Assembly (NCBI GenBank): GCA_003956705.1
Contig: QZCP01000150.1
Span: forward strand, 33,638 to 97,637
Reading direction: 5' to 3'
Origin: Brevipalpus yothersi
Lineage: Eukaryota > Arthropoda > Arachnida > Trombidiformes > Tenuipalpidae
Length of the DNA stretch: 64,000 bases
Shown here in pieces: positions 11,287 through 24,823 of the stretch (positions within the stretch are counted from its first letter, which is position 1; every line of letters begins with the position of its first letter). Below the pieces are notes generated by a model, which had not been told where the DNA came from, made no database searches, and was given only the letters and a program-made list of their open reading frames with translations. Made by a program: the position numbers and the translations under genes.

Positions 11287-14200
11287 ATGAATGGTCCAGG
11301 TGTAAGACCGGGTAAAACTTTTACGGTAAGTTTTTGGCTTGATGTTGCAGCAATGTATGCTTGCAATGTACTGGAATGATGATGATGATGTTTTGATTTG
11401 CTTTATTTCTACAGTTTAAATCTTTCAATGATCATCTTTCTTCCATTGAAATTACTCGAACTCTGAGAAGTGATTATCCTGATGATGGTGATGGTGATCA
11501 AGATTCATTGGTAAAATCTAATTTCTACAAGACAGCCATTAGTTTCAAAGATTTCAATTTGACGGCAGATTTTTGTAAATTGAAAAATTCTTTGGGAAGT
11601 GAAATATCATACCAATTGTTACCACAAGTTTTGAATCGTCAAGAGGTCCTATTCAATTCTGTTAATCGTGCCTTATCAAAACAAGATAGTCTAGCAATCA
11701 ATGAAGCGATCGATCTTTTGGTTTCACTGGCCATCGACATCAATGAAGATTTTTATAAGTTTTTTGATACCACCTTCCGTACACTCGTGAAGCTCCTCGA
11801 TTCTCAAGATGGTAAAGTGATTGAGAACGTTTTCAAGTGTTTTGCTGAATTGTTCATCATTCTGTGGCGATGTATATCCAAAGACATCGCCAAAGTTTTC
11901 CGTTTATATTCCGAACATCTATTCACTTTCAAGAGCAAAGACTACATCAGAATTTTTGCCGCACAAAGTTTCTCCTACCTTGTACGCAAAATTCTCAAAG
12001 ATTCAAACAGCAAAAAGTCCGATAAGAAGTCTAAATTAATATCTTTGATGCTCACAGAAGTTGCTGAGAATAGCAATATGGTTGTGGGTATATCAAATTT
12101 ATTATTTGAAATAATCAAAGGGGTTCGCAAACAGTTCAATAGTTACGCTGAAGAATTTTTAACTGATCTGGTTCAAGAATATGTGTCCTCACATAATCAA
12201 TCCGAAAATGTCACTTCATGTTTACTGGAATCATTTGATCTGATCGCCAATCACACTGATAGGGATAACTCTAGATTAGTATGGAATTGTTTGATTCGAA
12301 TAGGCCAAGAAATTTTGCAAGGACCTAATGAAAAAATTTCATCAGGAATGAAATGTCTACTCTCCCTGTTACATCGCCTCATCTCTTTCAAAAGCGGACA
12401 GCTAGTAGCTGATTCAGATAATATTGTGAATTTTATTTCATTAGCCCTCAAAAGTTGTTATCAGTTCGATGAGTGTGTTGATATTTTACATCAAATATCT
12501 GTCATATTATTGAGGAGTCCATTTTTAGATCTGAAACCAGAAAATTATCAAGATTTGGTAAATGCTTGCCTTGGACACGATATCTCGCACAAAAGAGTTT
12601 TCATTTTCGCAAGGGAACTATTTTCTCATCGTCTCTTTGAAACATGCTTCCGTCCTGTTCTTCTAAAAAGATGCCACACCATCTTGATCAGTGCTACTTC
12701 CAAAGATTCAATCATGGAAACCGTGAGCATTCTCTACGATATGGTTATCTATCGTAAACCAGTACCTATTCTTCAAACATTGGCTCCTTTTGAGTCTTAT
12801 TCTCTGGATCTCAATGATGGATCAAACGGTGAACAAGATAGGCGCTTTTTGAACCCCATGATTCAATTTTTGACTGACTTTGACATGGACTCTCTCCCAA
12901 CAATCCGTCAAGTAGTGAACATACTGCCTCACATTCAAATGAGCCCCGAAGAATTCAACATTGCCGTGGACTTTCGAAAAGTTCTCAATCGAGTGATGGA
13001 GAATATTGCAAACCCAGATTGTGCTGAAAAGCTCAAAGAAGAGCAAATCGAATGTTTACAAATAATTTTCGCTGAAGTTATCTATTACTTTGGTTCATTG
13101 AAGTCAGAAGATCTTCTGGATGAATTGAAGCTAGATATTTTTCCAAATCTTTTCAAGTAAGTAACTCAGGAATAACGATGAAATACAGATTCATCCCAAA
13201 TTTAATTCTTATTTACAATTTTAATCCCTAGATCTTGTTCAATGAATCCTATCATTCTTCAAGCATTTTTCTTCTACCTCCAATTTGTTTCGGAACGATC
13301 ATCAGCCTCTCTCTACGAAATTAATCGTCAATTCTATGAGCAGATATATTTTCAATTCTTACAAGACTGTTTGAGACATCCAAAGCATCAAGTGAGGCTT
13401 CTTGCCTTGCTATGCATCAACATTTTTGATCCACCTATGCAGCCTAGTGAGAGTGGTCGTCCTCAAAAATCCGTATTTTCGATATGCCTTGAAGCTGAGC
13501 TTGTGGAAATTTCAATTGACAACTATAGAGAAAAGCTACGACTTCTCAATCAACTCGATCCAAACTTAGTGGACCAGTCAATACCTCTCCCATCTCTTGA
13601 TGGTTCAAATTACAATCAAGCTCCTGTGCATTTTCTGATAGGAAACTTATTCTATAACTTCAAGCTACTCTGGGAACCTGTTACAAAGCTCCTTGAATCG
13701 CATGGTAGGGCAACCAAAGATCGAAAAAGTTTTTGGAATGTATTCTCCAAACATATGAAGGAAATATCGCCTCAAGCCAAGAGCTTGACTACAAGTTCTA
13801 ACGAATCAGCATTATTATGGCCAGAAATGAAAAAATCGAACGAGCCCAATCCTCGAACTGACTATTACAATCATCGAATTTTGATTCTCCAAAGTATCAA
13901 GTCCCTGGTTGACGTTGTTGGACCGCTAGCCCAAGAGTTGGTCGATTGGTTTCTTGATTTTGCTCAAGAGGAAGCTGTTAGAGCAATGAATTTTTTAACC
14001 ATCGGAGCTCATGAAGATATCTCAGTCTCAAATCAAAAAGAGGAGGAAGAAATTGAGACTGAAGAAATGGAGGATGAAACAGAGGAGGTTGAAAACAAAT
14101 CACCACAGTCGAAAATCATATGGGACACTTTCAGAGCTTATCTAGACATTCTCTCTCGCATACGAGCTCCAAAAAAATATGATAAGGAGGACAAGCTCCA

Positions 14201-17200
14201 TCAAATATATTGTTCCTTACTTCAACACAAGTCCTCAGCAATTCAGAAGCTTGCTTTGGATTGTCTACTAGCCTATGATAAGAAGCTAGCAACTTATAAG
14301 GAACATCTGTATAATTTATTGGATGATTCTCAATTCAAAACCGAAATACTCTCCTTTTCATCGAATGATCCTGAAAAAATGGCAGTGCAGCCAGGTGATA
14401 GATCTCTGGTGATGCCCTATTTGATGAGAATCCTCTATGGAAAGCTCCTATCAAAAACAGGAACCAAAACTGCTGGTAAAGCTAATGCTGATGTTAGACG
14501 CTCCATCATTTTTCGTTTTCTAGCCTCTTGCTCTGGAGATGAGATTACTCTATTTGTAGAGCTTGCATTCTCAGATCTCATACTATTCATGAGAATGGAG
14601 TATTCACAAATCATTCCAGAATTCGAAAAGATGTCGATCAAAGAATGTCTTTCCCTACCAAGGGTTCAAAGTTTTATGAAAACGCTCGATTCGATGTTGG
14701 TTCATTTTGGTAATATTGCTTCCAATCTGTTGCCATGCTTCGTGAAACTACTTCTCATCATCTCATCATTCGTCAAAGTACTTCTCGCTAAGCGAGATGA
14801 GCTCAATACAATGGCAATAAGTCGCTTGAAGACGCTCCGATCTGAGTGTTTCAAGCTCACCGAAAAGTTCTTCAACGTCTTTGAACATTATTCGTTCAGC
14901 TGCGATGAGATTGACCATCTATTCATCACACTCATCGATCCAATGACTCATAAACTAGATAGTGAAAGCTTACAAGGACCCTCTCCAGTTCTCAGGCTTC
15001 TCTATACTTGGTCTCAAAATCCTCGATATTTCATCCTACTTGTAAAAAAATCTAGTCTGTCTGATGAATCGATTTCAACACCACTCTCCAGCCTCATTCG
15101 TCTCTATCAGAACCCTCAAGCATCCCAACAAGTGGTCCAATATATAACTTCTCTCTTGGCGAACCTTGTTTCATCAGAAAATTGTTCCTCAGAGCCAATC
15201 AATGATCCAGATGTGCAACCTTCCAAGCCACTCCTAAAAATTCATGGACTCATATCTGATAATCTGTATGATGAGTACACTAAAGGTGTTGTCGGAAGCT
15301 TCAGAGATCCTCTCGCATTAGATAGTGATGAAAGAGTTAATTTCGGTACCACCATCCTGCTACCACACGTCAGTCCCATCCTTGGTCGATTGCAACAAAG
15401 TATCGAAAATCGTCTGAAAAATAAGGGAGCAAAGAAGCAGACCATAATATCGGAGAATGAGTCAGTAATTATCTCTCATATAAGTAGTCAGATTGAAGAG
15501 CCGAAAGATCGCCTCAAGCTTGCTGATTTACTGATCAAGTGCATCAGGTTTAGTATGTATCAAGATGATGAGCTTTGCAAAATACTTAGCTCAATCAATA
15601 GTCTGATTGCCAAGTCAAAAGAGGGAAAGAATTGTGCAGACTTTTTCCGAATACTTGGACCACTCTTTGGTAAAATTCAGCACAGAACAGCACGTTTAGC
15701 TCTTTGCGATATTCTTACAACTATCGCTCGAATTGAGCCGAAATATAGTACCCACGAGCAACTCATTCGACAAATCAACGCATATGATCCACGAATGCCT
15801 GAAGAGCCGAATTATATTGAGCGAGGAGATGGTTTTATTTCTGCCAAAAAGCTCATTGAAGAAGAAAAAAATCTATCTAAGCAATTCATTGATTTGCTTG
15901 AGCTTTTGGTTCACAATTGTTGCTTCTTCATCAGAACAACTGATGATATTGGCTTACGAGAAATGTCTTCATCATGTTTGAAAGACATAATCATGAGACT
16001 CAGTATCTCGGATGCTCGTATCTTCAAGAGCGTCGTCATCGATCTTATTTTTCTGGAAAATGTCAAACATGGACTCGTTGAGCCAAACGAAAGAGCCCGG
16101 CATGAATTTATAACAGTGTTAACTTATCTAGTCCAATATGGGAAAGATAAAAGCAACCTTCTCAAGCAACTCTCTCAACTTTCAAATCAAGACAACTCAG
16201 ATCGTGACTTCTGGGTCAATATAACTCATATACAAATTCCACGAAGAATTGGTGCTCTAGAAGGATTATCGAAAAATCAACAACTCTTATGTGGATTCAC
16301 TCCTCAGCTATTGCAAGATTTTTTGCTCCCAATTGCCAGTCAATTCATCATCGATCTTCGACCAACCCAATACAGGGCATCGATCGACAAGGCGGTCAAT
16401 CTCATCGGTTCAATATCAAGAAATTTGCCTTGGTCACATTACGAGAAGCTTCTTCGTTCCTATTTGAAGAAAACTGTTGTTGAAACTGAGAATCATAAAA
16501 CTAATGTGAGAATTTTGTGCAGTATACTCAACAATTTCAACTTTGACCTGAAGAACTCAACAAGAAAAAATGGTGACTCCAAGATTCGCTTGGACTGTAT
16601 ATCTGGCGGTACCTCGTTTCAACCAAAAATTATGGACCCTGTATCAGCCTCACGTATTCATGAATGTATAGTGAGTGATATTCTACCTAAACTTCACAGT
16701 TGTCTCCATAAACTTTCGTATTCTGACTATGAGTATGACATCATTCGAGGTGAGTTCAATCCTGAGGATCAAATTCATCGAATTCCCATGGCCACTGCAA
16801 TGGTTAAACTTCTCTTCTCAATTCCAATGAGCCGACAAGATTTGGATAGTAGCATTCGAAAAATTTTCCTACGTCTTGGCCATTTCCTAAAATCTCGCAT
16901 GGATAGTATCAGAGAAACTTCTAGACAAACATTGTGCAAAATAATGGCAATTATTGGGCCTAAATATCTTATGGCCCTGATTGAAGAGCTTAGACCAATA
17001 TTGAACAGAGGATTCCGTTTACATGTTCTCACCTTCACTTTGTATATCATCGTGGAGCATATCAGTGGTACAATGAAAAGTGGAGATCTTGATCAATCAG
17101 CATCATCATTGATCGATATTTATCATCAAGAACTGTTCACCGATTCTGCTAAAGAAAAGAAAATCGCCAAAATAACAAACAAGTGTAAGGAGGCGAAAAC

Positions 17201-19646
17201 AATGAAAAGCTTTGCAATATATCGTTTTTTGGGTAAATTTATTTCCAATCAAACTCTCATCAAGTCAATCATTCCTCTGAAACACATCCTGGATGGTGCT
17301 TCAACTCCAAAAGTAATGAAAAAAGTGTCAATTTGTATGCAAAAATTTTTCCTCGGCCTTATTGATAACGATGGACTCACTCACAAGGACCTTTTGAAGT
17401 TTATTCTTGATGTTCTTGAGGACAAAATTCCTCTACTCAAAGCTTCTAAAGCAAAAAATTCCAAGAAAGAGAAAATCAAGCGTAACAAAGATTGTCGTTT
17501 ATTTGAGCCTGAAAAGAAGCGGAAAAGAGCTCCCAAGTCTAATCCCATTTCGAATGTGTTCATTTTATTCGAAAATTGTCTCAAACTTCTTTTGTCCATG
17601 TTCAAGAAAGGTCGTATAACTAAAGATTCTGATGGTGACCAAATTTTGGATAAATTTGTTCCCATATTGATCAATTCTCTACAGTCAAAGCATGCCAAAG
17701 TGAGTGCTACTGCTATCAGGTGTATCAATCAGATTGTGTTAAAGTTTCCCCATCTTGAAGAGTTTTTGAAACAAAGTGATATTATAAAAGTTAATCTCAT
17801 GCTTCTTTTGAGCGAATTCATTGGACATGGTTCGAATACGAGTGAAAGCTTTGAGCTGATAACAATGTGCTTCAAGTGTCTCAGTGCAATGATTAAGTTC
17901 ATCGACAAAATAACACTTACCAAGGATCAGCTTGAAGAGCTACTCCTATATGTGGATAGTGATATGACTGATCGAAATCGACAATCGACCGCTTTCTCAA
18001 TACTCAAAGCAATCATAGGTAAGAAGATGGAATCGCCACTTCTCAAAGACATAATGCAAAAGTTGACCTTAATTATGCTCCAATCTGACAATGATCATGT
18101 TCGACATGAATGTCGTCTCATATGGGCCAGATATTTGCTCAACTTTCCGCTTGCATCTCAATTTGCAAATCACGTCCAATTTTTCACTCGTCAACTTGAA
18201 TATCCACGTGAAATTGGAAGACTTGCTGTACTCAATTTGATATTGACACTGATCAAGTATCAAAATATTGGCCAAATATCTGACAATGCAGCCACATTTT
18301 TCATTGCTCTTGCCTCTCTCATGATCAATGATGAGTCCATCAAGTGTCGTGAAACAGCATCTCTTGTGATCAAGAGACTTCTTTCACGTATATCGAAGAA
18401 AGCTCGCGATTCTTTGTTCTCTGATCTAACTAAACCATGGTTTGTGGAGCGTAATCAGCTTCATCAACGTTTGGCTACTCAACTTTTTGGACTTTTTGTG
18501 GTCTCTGAAGGCAAAGATTTTGAGGCAAGACTACCAGAAATTTTACCATTACTTCAACAGAAACTAGATCCTCTCAGATTTTCTGATAATGTGGAACAAG
18601 AAGAACAAAAGCGTAACAAAGATCATCTTCTCTTTCAACTCCTCAATTTTCTCTTGAAAATCATCGAAACATTACCTGCAACAGTTATCAACATCAAGTA
18701 TCAAGAATCATACAGTGTTATTCTTTCCTACGTTGAGCAACATTACTTAATCTATTCACATCTTTGGGTTCGTATTATGAGCATCAAAATTGTGAGCACT
18801 ATTTTCTCCTCCGTATATTCGTCAGATCTTGTAGTGAAGTCTCTCGTTCACGAGAGAACGGAAGATGAGAACGAATCTTATTTGTTGAGAAATACTCGTA
18901 GAAGATTATGGGAACTTTGTAAGAAACATTGTTCACTTTTTCCGATGATCTATGAATCATCAGAAATTCGTGATCTCTTGGTACAAAATCTAGTCCACAT
19001 AGGTAAAATTTACATGGCCATGCCTGATGATTCGACATCATGTAGTATCGAAAATGGAGAAGAAGCTATTGAAGTGAATGGTACCGATAAGAGTAGAGAG
19101 AAGATTAATATCAATTGGTTAATTCGTCGTATGCTTCATGAAATTAAGAATGAGATACAAAAATCACCTAATAGTCTGGAAGCTCGTATTTTGGTTCTAG
19201 AATGGTTGGAAAAAATTTTCGAATTCAACAAGAGTGACAAAAAGCACCAGAAAAAATTGAAAGCAGTAATCGAAAAGAATCTAGAAAAACTTCTCGGCGT
19301 TTTATGCCATGAAATCACTAGTAAAAAGAGAAAAGATGCTGAACGTGCCTCATCAGATGATCCGAGGACCCTTCTGTTCACCAAGAGTGAAGAATTATTC
19401 AATGAAATTAAATTATTTGTTGGTAAGGAATCTTTCTCAACGATTTTAGCTCAGGTTACCATGAAGCACAATCAGAAGAGAAATATGCGAAAAGCTGTGA
19501 GAGCTGCAGAGATGATCAACAATCCAGTAAAAGCTCTCAAACGAAAAGCCAAGAAGCATCATGCTTGGAATGAGACGAAAAAAAGAAGAAAGATTGAAGG
19601 AACCGATAAGAGAGGAAGAAAGAGAGCTCGTATGAATTATGATTGA
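11287..19646 (+). CDS. UTP20: UTP20 (DRIM), small-subunit processome scaffold protein
   Basis: Exons 11287-11325, 11415-13156 and 13232-19646 join in frame to give about 2,731 residues, close to human UTP20 (about 2,785). The start is the ATG at 11287 in a 13-codon first exon with a GTAAGT donor; exon 2 itself has no good early ATG. UTP20 is a nucleolar U3 snoRNP-associated HEAT-repeat solenoid needed for early 18S pre-rRNA cleavage and 40S assembly. Supporting features: the N-terminal region after about residue 110 (FYKFFDTTFRTLVKLLDSQD, then LWRC, then IRIFAAQSFSYLVRK) corresponds to the conserved UTP20 N terminus; helical repeats run throughout; an acidic patch lies at about 862-885; a lysine-rich patch at about 1997-2030. 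The C-terminal tail is very basic (RKAVRAAEMINNP followed by Lys/Arg clusters), as in other UTP20 proteins and suited to rRNA binding and nucleolar targeting. The two introns (89 and 75 nt) are both near the 5' end. Confidence 0.93.
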
Positions 19647-20059
19647 CTTAATTGAATTCTTTAATTCGAATAGAATATCATTGTTTTGTAATTGACTTTC
19701 TTTGAACAAAATCTTTTGAGAAATCTTCTCGAATACACTCGAGAGATTGAATCTGTATCTTTTTTGTATGATAAAAAAAAATCCAGCTTGACATTCCTTG
19801 TAATTATGTTCATTATCGGCTCACAGCACCATTCGTGTCGTAAATCCATCAACTTAAAAGGTTCTTTGGAATTCTTAAAGAATGATTAAGATTGCATTTT
19901 CTTTCAATAAAGATGTTAAAAATATTAGCATTGATTAGAGCATGTACCTTGAATAACACAGTAGAAGAGATTAGACTGAAAGTAATCAGTTGATTTTAAG
20001 AGGAAAACTGGAAGGAAGAGAGAGAGAGAAAAAAAGAAAGAGCAAAGGAATAGTCTCTC
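19647..20059. other. Convergent intergenic region
   Basis: The 413 bases between the stop codons of UTP20 (+) and the arrestin-domain gene (-) hold both 3' UTRs. A plus-strand AATAAA is seen near 19906. No canonical minus-strand poly(A) hexamer was noticed, so the minus transcript may use a variant signal or overlap UTP20. Confidence 0.5.
19906..19911 (+). terminator. Poly(A) signal of UTP20
   Basis: AATAAA 260 bases after the UTP20 stop, within the short gap to the convergent arrestin gene. Confidence 0.6.
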
Positions 20060-23000
20060 TTATGGTCTAGAGACTGGTAAAGTAGATGGATAATAAGTTC
20101 CTTTGTGTCTAGAAAGTGTTCCATCCTTGTTACGCAACGGATAAGTCGCTAGCATGATTGGCAATTGAAGTTTAATCGCTTTGGTGCCTTTGCCTTCCAC
20201 GGTAAACTGTGAATAGAGGAAGAATAAGAACAGGAAAAAAAAATGAATCACTTCTATGATCATACACATGCATCATACATCATACACAACAGCAAAACAA
20301 TACTGTTGTTAATAGCTTAACAGTCATCGAATCAATGTCAAAATGTTTTCGTTACTTTTTTAACACGTTTGTCATAAGAATCAGAACTTTTTTCTCTCTC
20401 TCTCTATTTTCCTTTTTCCTACGTTTCACAGATTTCGTTACGTTAAGCCTCTTAAGTCAAGTGTGAGAAACAAGAGAAAGTAACACTTATTCCAAAAATT
20501 TTTCAAATGAATGTATCAACATATCACCAAAATTGTTTGGCTGTCATAAGGTGACCAAACCTTTGACAATAGCCTGCCAAGAGGCTTGTAAAATCAAATA
20601 TTCATCCACTTTCACTTGTTGCTTGTTTGACTTGTTGTTGGAAAATGTTTCAAGATGTATGAGCAACAATCAAACTCACTAATCCATTCAGTTAAATATG
20701 CATATCATGGTATTATGAAGATTGTGAAACAAAAACTTACTGTGACTGCATATTGAATCTTGATTAGGTGACAACCTCGAAGATTTGTGGGTGGTAATGG
20801 TGGAATGTACAATAATTCACCTCGCCATTGATCGGAAGCCTTAGATATTATTTTGCCTCTCTCTATTGAAGCCAATTCACGAGATTCCGAATGGACAAGT
20901 TTATTCTTGGCAGAATATTGAATCGTCTGTTCAGAGAGAGAACAAAAGGAAAACAATCATTATGATGCTAATATATTCAGGTTACAATTGATCAAATGTG
21001 TTATCGATCAAATTTTGGATTGTTGTTGTATACAATTTATCTAGGTCAATCACTAACCTCAGTCAAAGCTGCTCTGGTTCGTTTTATGGTCACTTTACTA
21101 TCATTTTGAATGTGAGCATAAATTTTGATACTTTCACCGGACACATAGCCACCTCGATCCAATCGAACACGAACACTGACTTTACCACGATCAATACAAT
21201 TGATTCCAATTTTTCCTTCCGCTTCAGTGTGGAATGGTTGCTAATGATGGGAATACAGGAAAAAAAGCCCGCCAAAATATGTTAGAGAAGAATTTTTTTT
21301 CACTACCACCAATGTATACATGATTGTGTGAAATCAAAATCATGTTTGATTAGCCATTTACACTTACCGTGAGAAGAGTTGGTTCTAAGTTGAGATCAAT
21401 TGGATTCATGACAATGAAAACTTGCTGATTCTTGTGGAATACATTGTTCGGATCTTTGAGGACGGCTTTACAGTAATATTGAACCCAACCATGTTTACCC
21501 AAAAAAGTGGACGGAAGACCCAAGGGTAGACCTAATTTGAATGGAAAAGTGTGTACACCAGGCGATAGAACCAAAATTCTACCCCCAGAACTACCATTCA
21601 CGGTGCTACCAATATCTGTTCCGGAAGAATCAAGAATGAGAGAGAAAATTATGAGATTTTTTCTCATCTAATTGTTATTTGTGACCTTATGGTTCAGAGT
21701 ATAGAGTATAGGATAGTTTAAGCTCCCTAAGATCCAAAATTTAGATTAGATTGCTTATCATTCAGGATGACTAGGAGTCAGAATTTTGTCATCTAGAGAG
21801 ATCAAATTCGTTTCAAATTTGATTGATTTTTTTGCTTAGTGATAGAGAAGGAAGAAAAGAGAGCAACAGTATGCCAGATGTATTCCATCGTGTGTGTATG
21901 TGTATATTTTCTAATCGAAAATTGATAGGATCATTGGATGGATTATTATTGTTCCCTGTCTACATGGATTAAAGGAAAAACTTGACAGGCAATGAGGAAG
22001 CATACCAGGTGAATGAGAAGTCATTCGATTAGGGAAATTAAACATTCAGAAAAGTAGGATGAAAGACAAATTCTATGGTCGTAAATAGGAAACGAGGAGA
22101 GGGAATAAAATCTATCATCATTCGTTACTACAGTATGTAGAGAGACATGTTCGGTAAGATCAAGACCTATCAAGGAAGGAAGAGAAAGAGATGAGAATGA
22201 AGGCTAGAAGATGCTCGTAAAAATAAAGTCCTGATAAGACTGTTTGATGAGATCCTTGACTCTTTCGTAAACTAATCTGAGTGAATATTTCAAACTCTAA
22301 TCAACTACTTGTATCATGAGAAGACAGGGAAAAAGCTTTCTCTCAATTTATTCATAAATATTGGATCTACTGGATCATACAATATCTAATCGAAAAGAAG
22401 AACATGAAGAAGATGAAGAAGAGGAGAAAAAGAAGAAGAATTCTCATAAAATTGTGATCATGTTCCTATCATCATCAACTAATTGCACCGAATCAATGAA
22501 CTTTCGGCCAATTATGAGCTAAAATTTAAGAGCTGTACGTGTTCTAAATATTTCTCTTTTTCTCTCTCTCTCTTGCTTTTTTACTCGATTCTTACGAATA
22601 GCCACAAAGTATCAACTGGCTTGATGATGAAGATTTAACCAGTGATCAAATGTGGCTCATTGAGTAATCCCTATTGATGATGGTAATGATGGCCGTAAGA
22701 TTGATGGCAAATGAAGTAATCTTATCGCATTCTATCGTGATGATGATCCCATCAAATGATTGCTGAGAGAACAGGAATTCAAAGTTATCTCTTGCCGCGG
22801 ATATTTTCAGAGTCTGGAATGGTCAAAATCGTGGTTCAACTGAGAAAAAATTTGAGGAAGTCAATTGATAGTGCTAGAAAGTATCATTGGATTACCGATC
22901 AACTTAGCTGAGTGCATGAGTAGCATTTAAATTAAGTTATCATCTTTCAATTTCGACTCATTCATTGAGCAAAAATGAAAGAACGATAATAGTGTAGATA

Positions 23001-24790
23001 ATGATCCGAAGACCATCAATACACTGACAAATAGGTGAGAATATGTAGTAGAGAGAATTTTTATCACTTATTCTTCTTCCATTCATAACTCCTACCAATA
23101 TCATTCAGACAAGAGTACCATTCAGCGACAAAACTTTTCCTACATGCAGCATTCAGTATTCCGTGGGATGTCCTCTTCTCGCACAGCATCCAAACAAGAT
23201 GAAAATTTCTCAAATTTCAGGGACATCCTCTTCTCAGCCATTCGACATGTAAGTATGACGATTTCCAACTACTACTGAATAACATCAATACAGATCGAGA
23301 TAGGAGACAATAAACATTCCATTATTGAACTTAATAACTTTTTTCTTCATATATGTGTATGGAGATGAATACCAGATTGGTAGGGAATCAGTTTTCCTCT
23401 TCACTTCTCTAACACTATTGGAATGCACACTCGAGGCTATAAGGTTGTATAAATTGTAGTAAGGTTGATGATAGTGTTCATCATTAATTAGCGTGTGTGT
23501 GGATGTAGATGTGGCGGTGGATTTAATTTTTTTCCGTGGGTTTATGTTGAAAAAGCTGAATATAAGTTGGCCGCAAGGACGTTAGAGAGGAGGACGACGA
23601 AGAATCTGCCTAATCGTCGGTTTACTGGTGATGATGATCAAGCAACGATTCGTTTGGGCAAAAAAATACCATATCAAAAGTGGAAATGAAGGATTTCACA
23701 CTTCATTTTCATCGTGTGATACCTTTTTACTCGAATTTGGAATCAAAATTCTCTCTCTCTCACTCTTCCCATAATCATCATTTCAAATCTTCATCATGCA
23801 TAGTTGTGTATTATCACAGCAAAATCATACCATTAGCTGAGAAGATTGGTGTCTGTAAAATGAAACTTTTACCATACCACGAGTTATGTGTAATCGGCTA
23901 TCTCATTGGAATTCGAATTAAATTGGTGTGATGTCGTTATCGAATGCCTGTTACTTGATACTCATCTTGATGATTGCTCGTTTTAAAGAAAACTCGATAT
24001 TCAGAATGCAAAAATACCATAGTATAATCATTCACATCCTGTAACAGTCTCTCAGATTACCTTCCGGTGTGTGTGTGTGATTTATCATCAATTGTTACAT
24101 GCTGTGATTGTTTGGATGTTTGGATGTTTTGAGACAGATTATTCTCTCATTCTCACACTAATATCATCAAACATCAGTTTAAGTAAACGTAAACGACATG
24201 ATGCAATTCCGACTCCTGTATAAACAAATAAGATACCAAAATTTTTTTCTCTCTAGATAAAGAGTTAAATAATTAGTAGTGAGAACTTTTCTTCTTGTTT
24301 CATCCTCTTTCTTTCTCTTTCTCATAAGATTTTACGGGCCTAAGTTGTGTAACTTCTTCTCTCCCTCCTTTCGGTCTATCTAGATAAGAAGTTGCCGGAA
24401 GCGAATGAGATAAATTAATCAGACAATCACCCAGGAAAGTTAGGATAATCCATTGAAAGAGAGAGAAGAGTACATGAGAAAAAATTGATGATTTGAAGGT
24501 GATAAATAATCGAAGAATATAGTAGATGAAAGATGTTAGATGAGAGAAAGAGAAAGAATGATGTGTTCCGGGTCAGGGCTATCCTGAATTGTTGATTAGG
24601 ATGATCAGAATGGGAAAGATGATAAATAACGGCTATGATTGTGGGCGGAATGTTATTGTGAGCTTGACTGAGTGTTATAAGGTATGTGGAGGAGGAAGAA
24701 AATAAGTTCATGTCTAACTTGGCCTTCTTGATTGATGACCAGTTACAGATCAGATGTTTTCTTGATAATAAAAAAGAATACATATGCAAC

Positions 24791-24823
<33 letters not shown>

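Noticed and set aside
11508..11510. TTG as the start of UTP20
   Set aside because: The frame is open upstream to an acceptor at 11414 and joins a short ATG-bearing exon at 11287.
23495..23931. Open frames inside the large arrestin intron
   Set aside because: No recognisable motif and no supported splice partner; kept only as a note about the intron.
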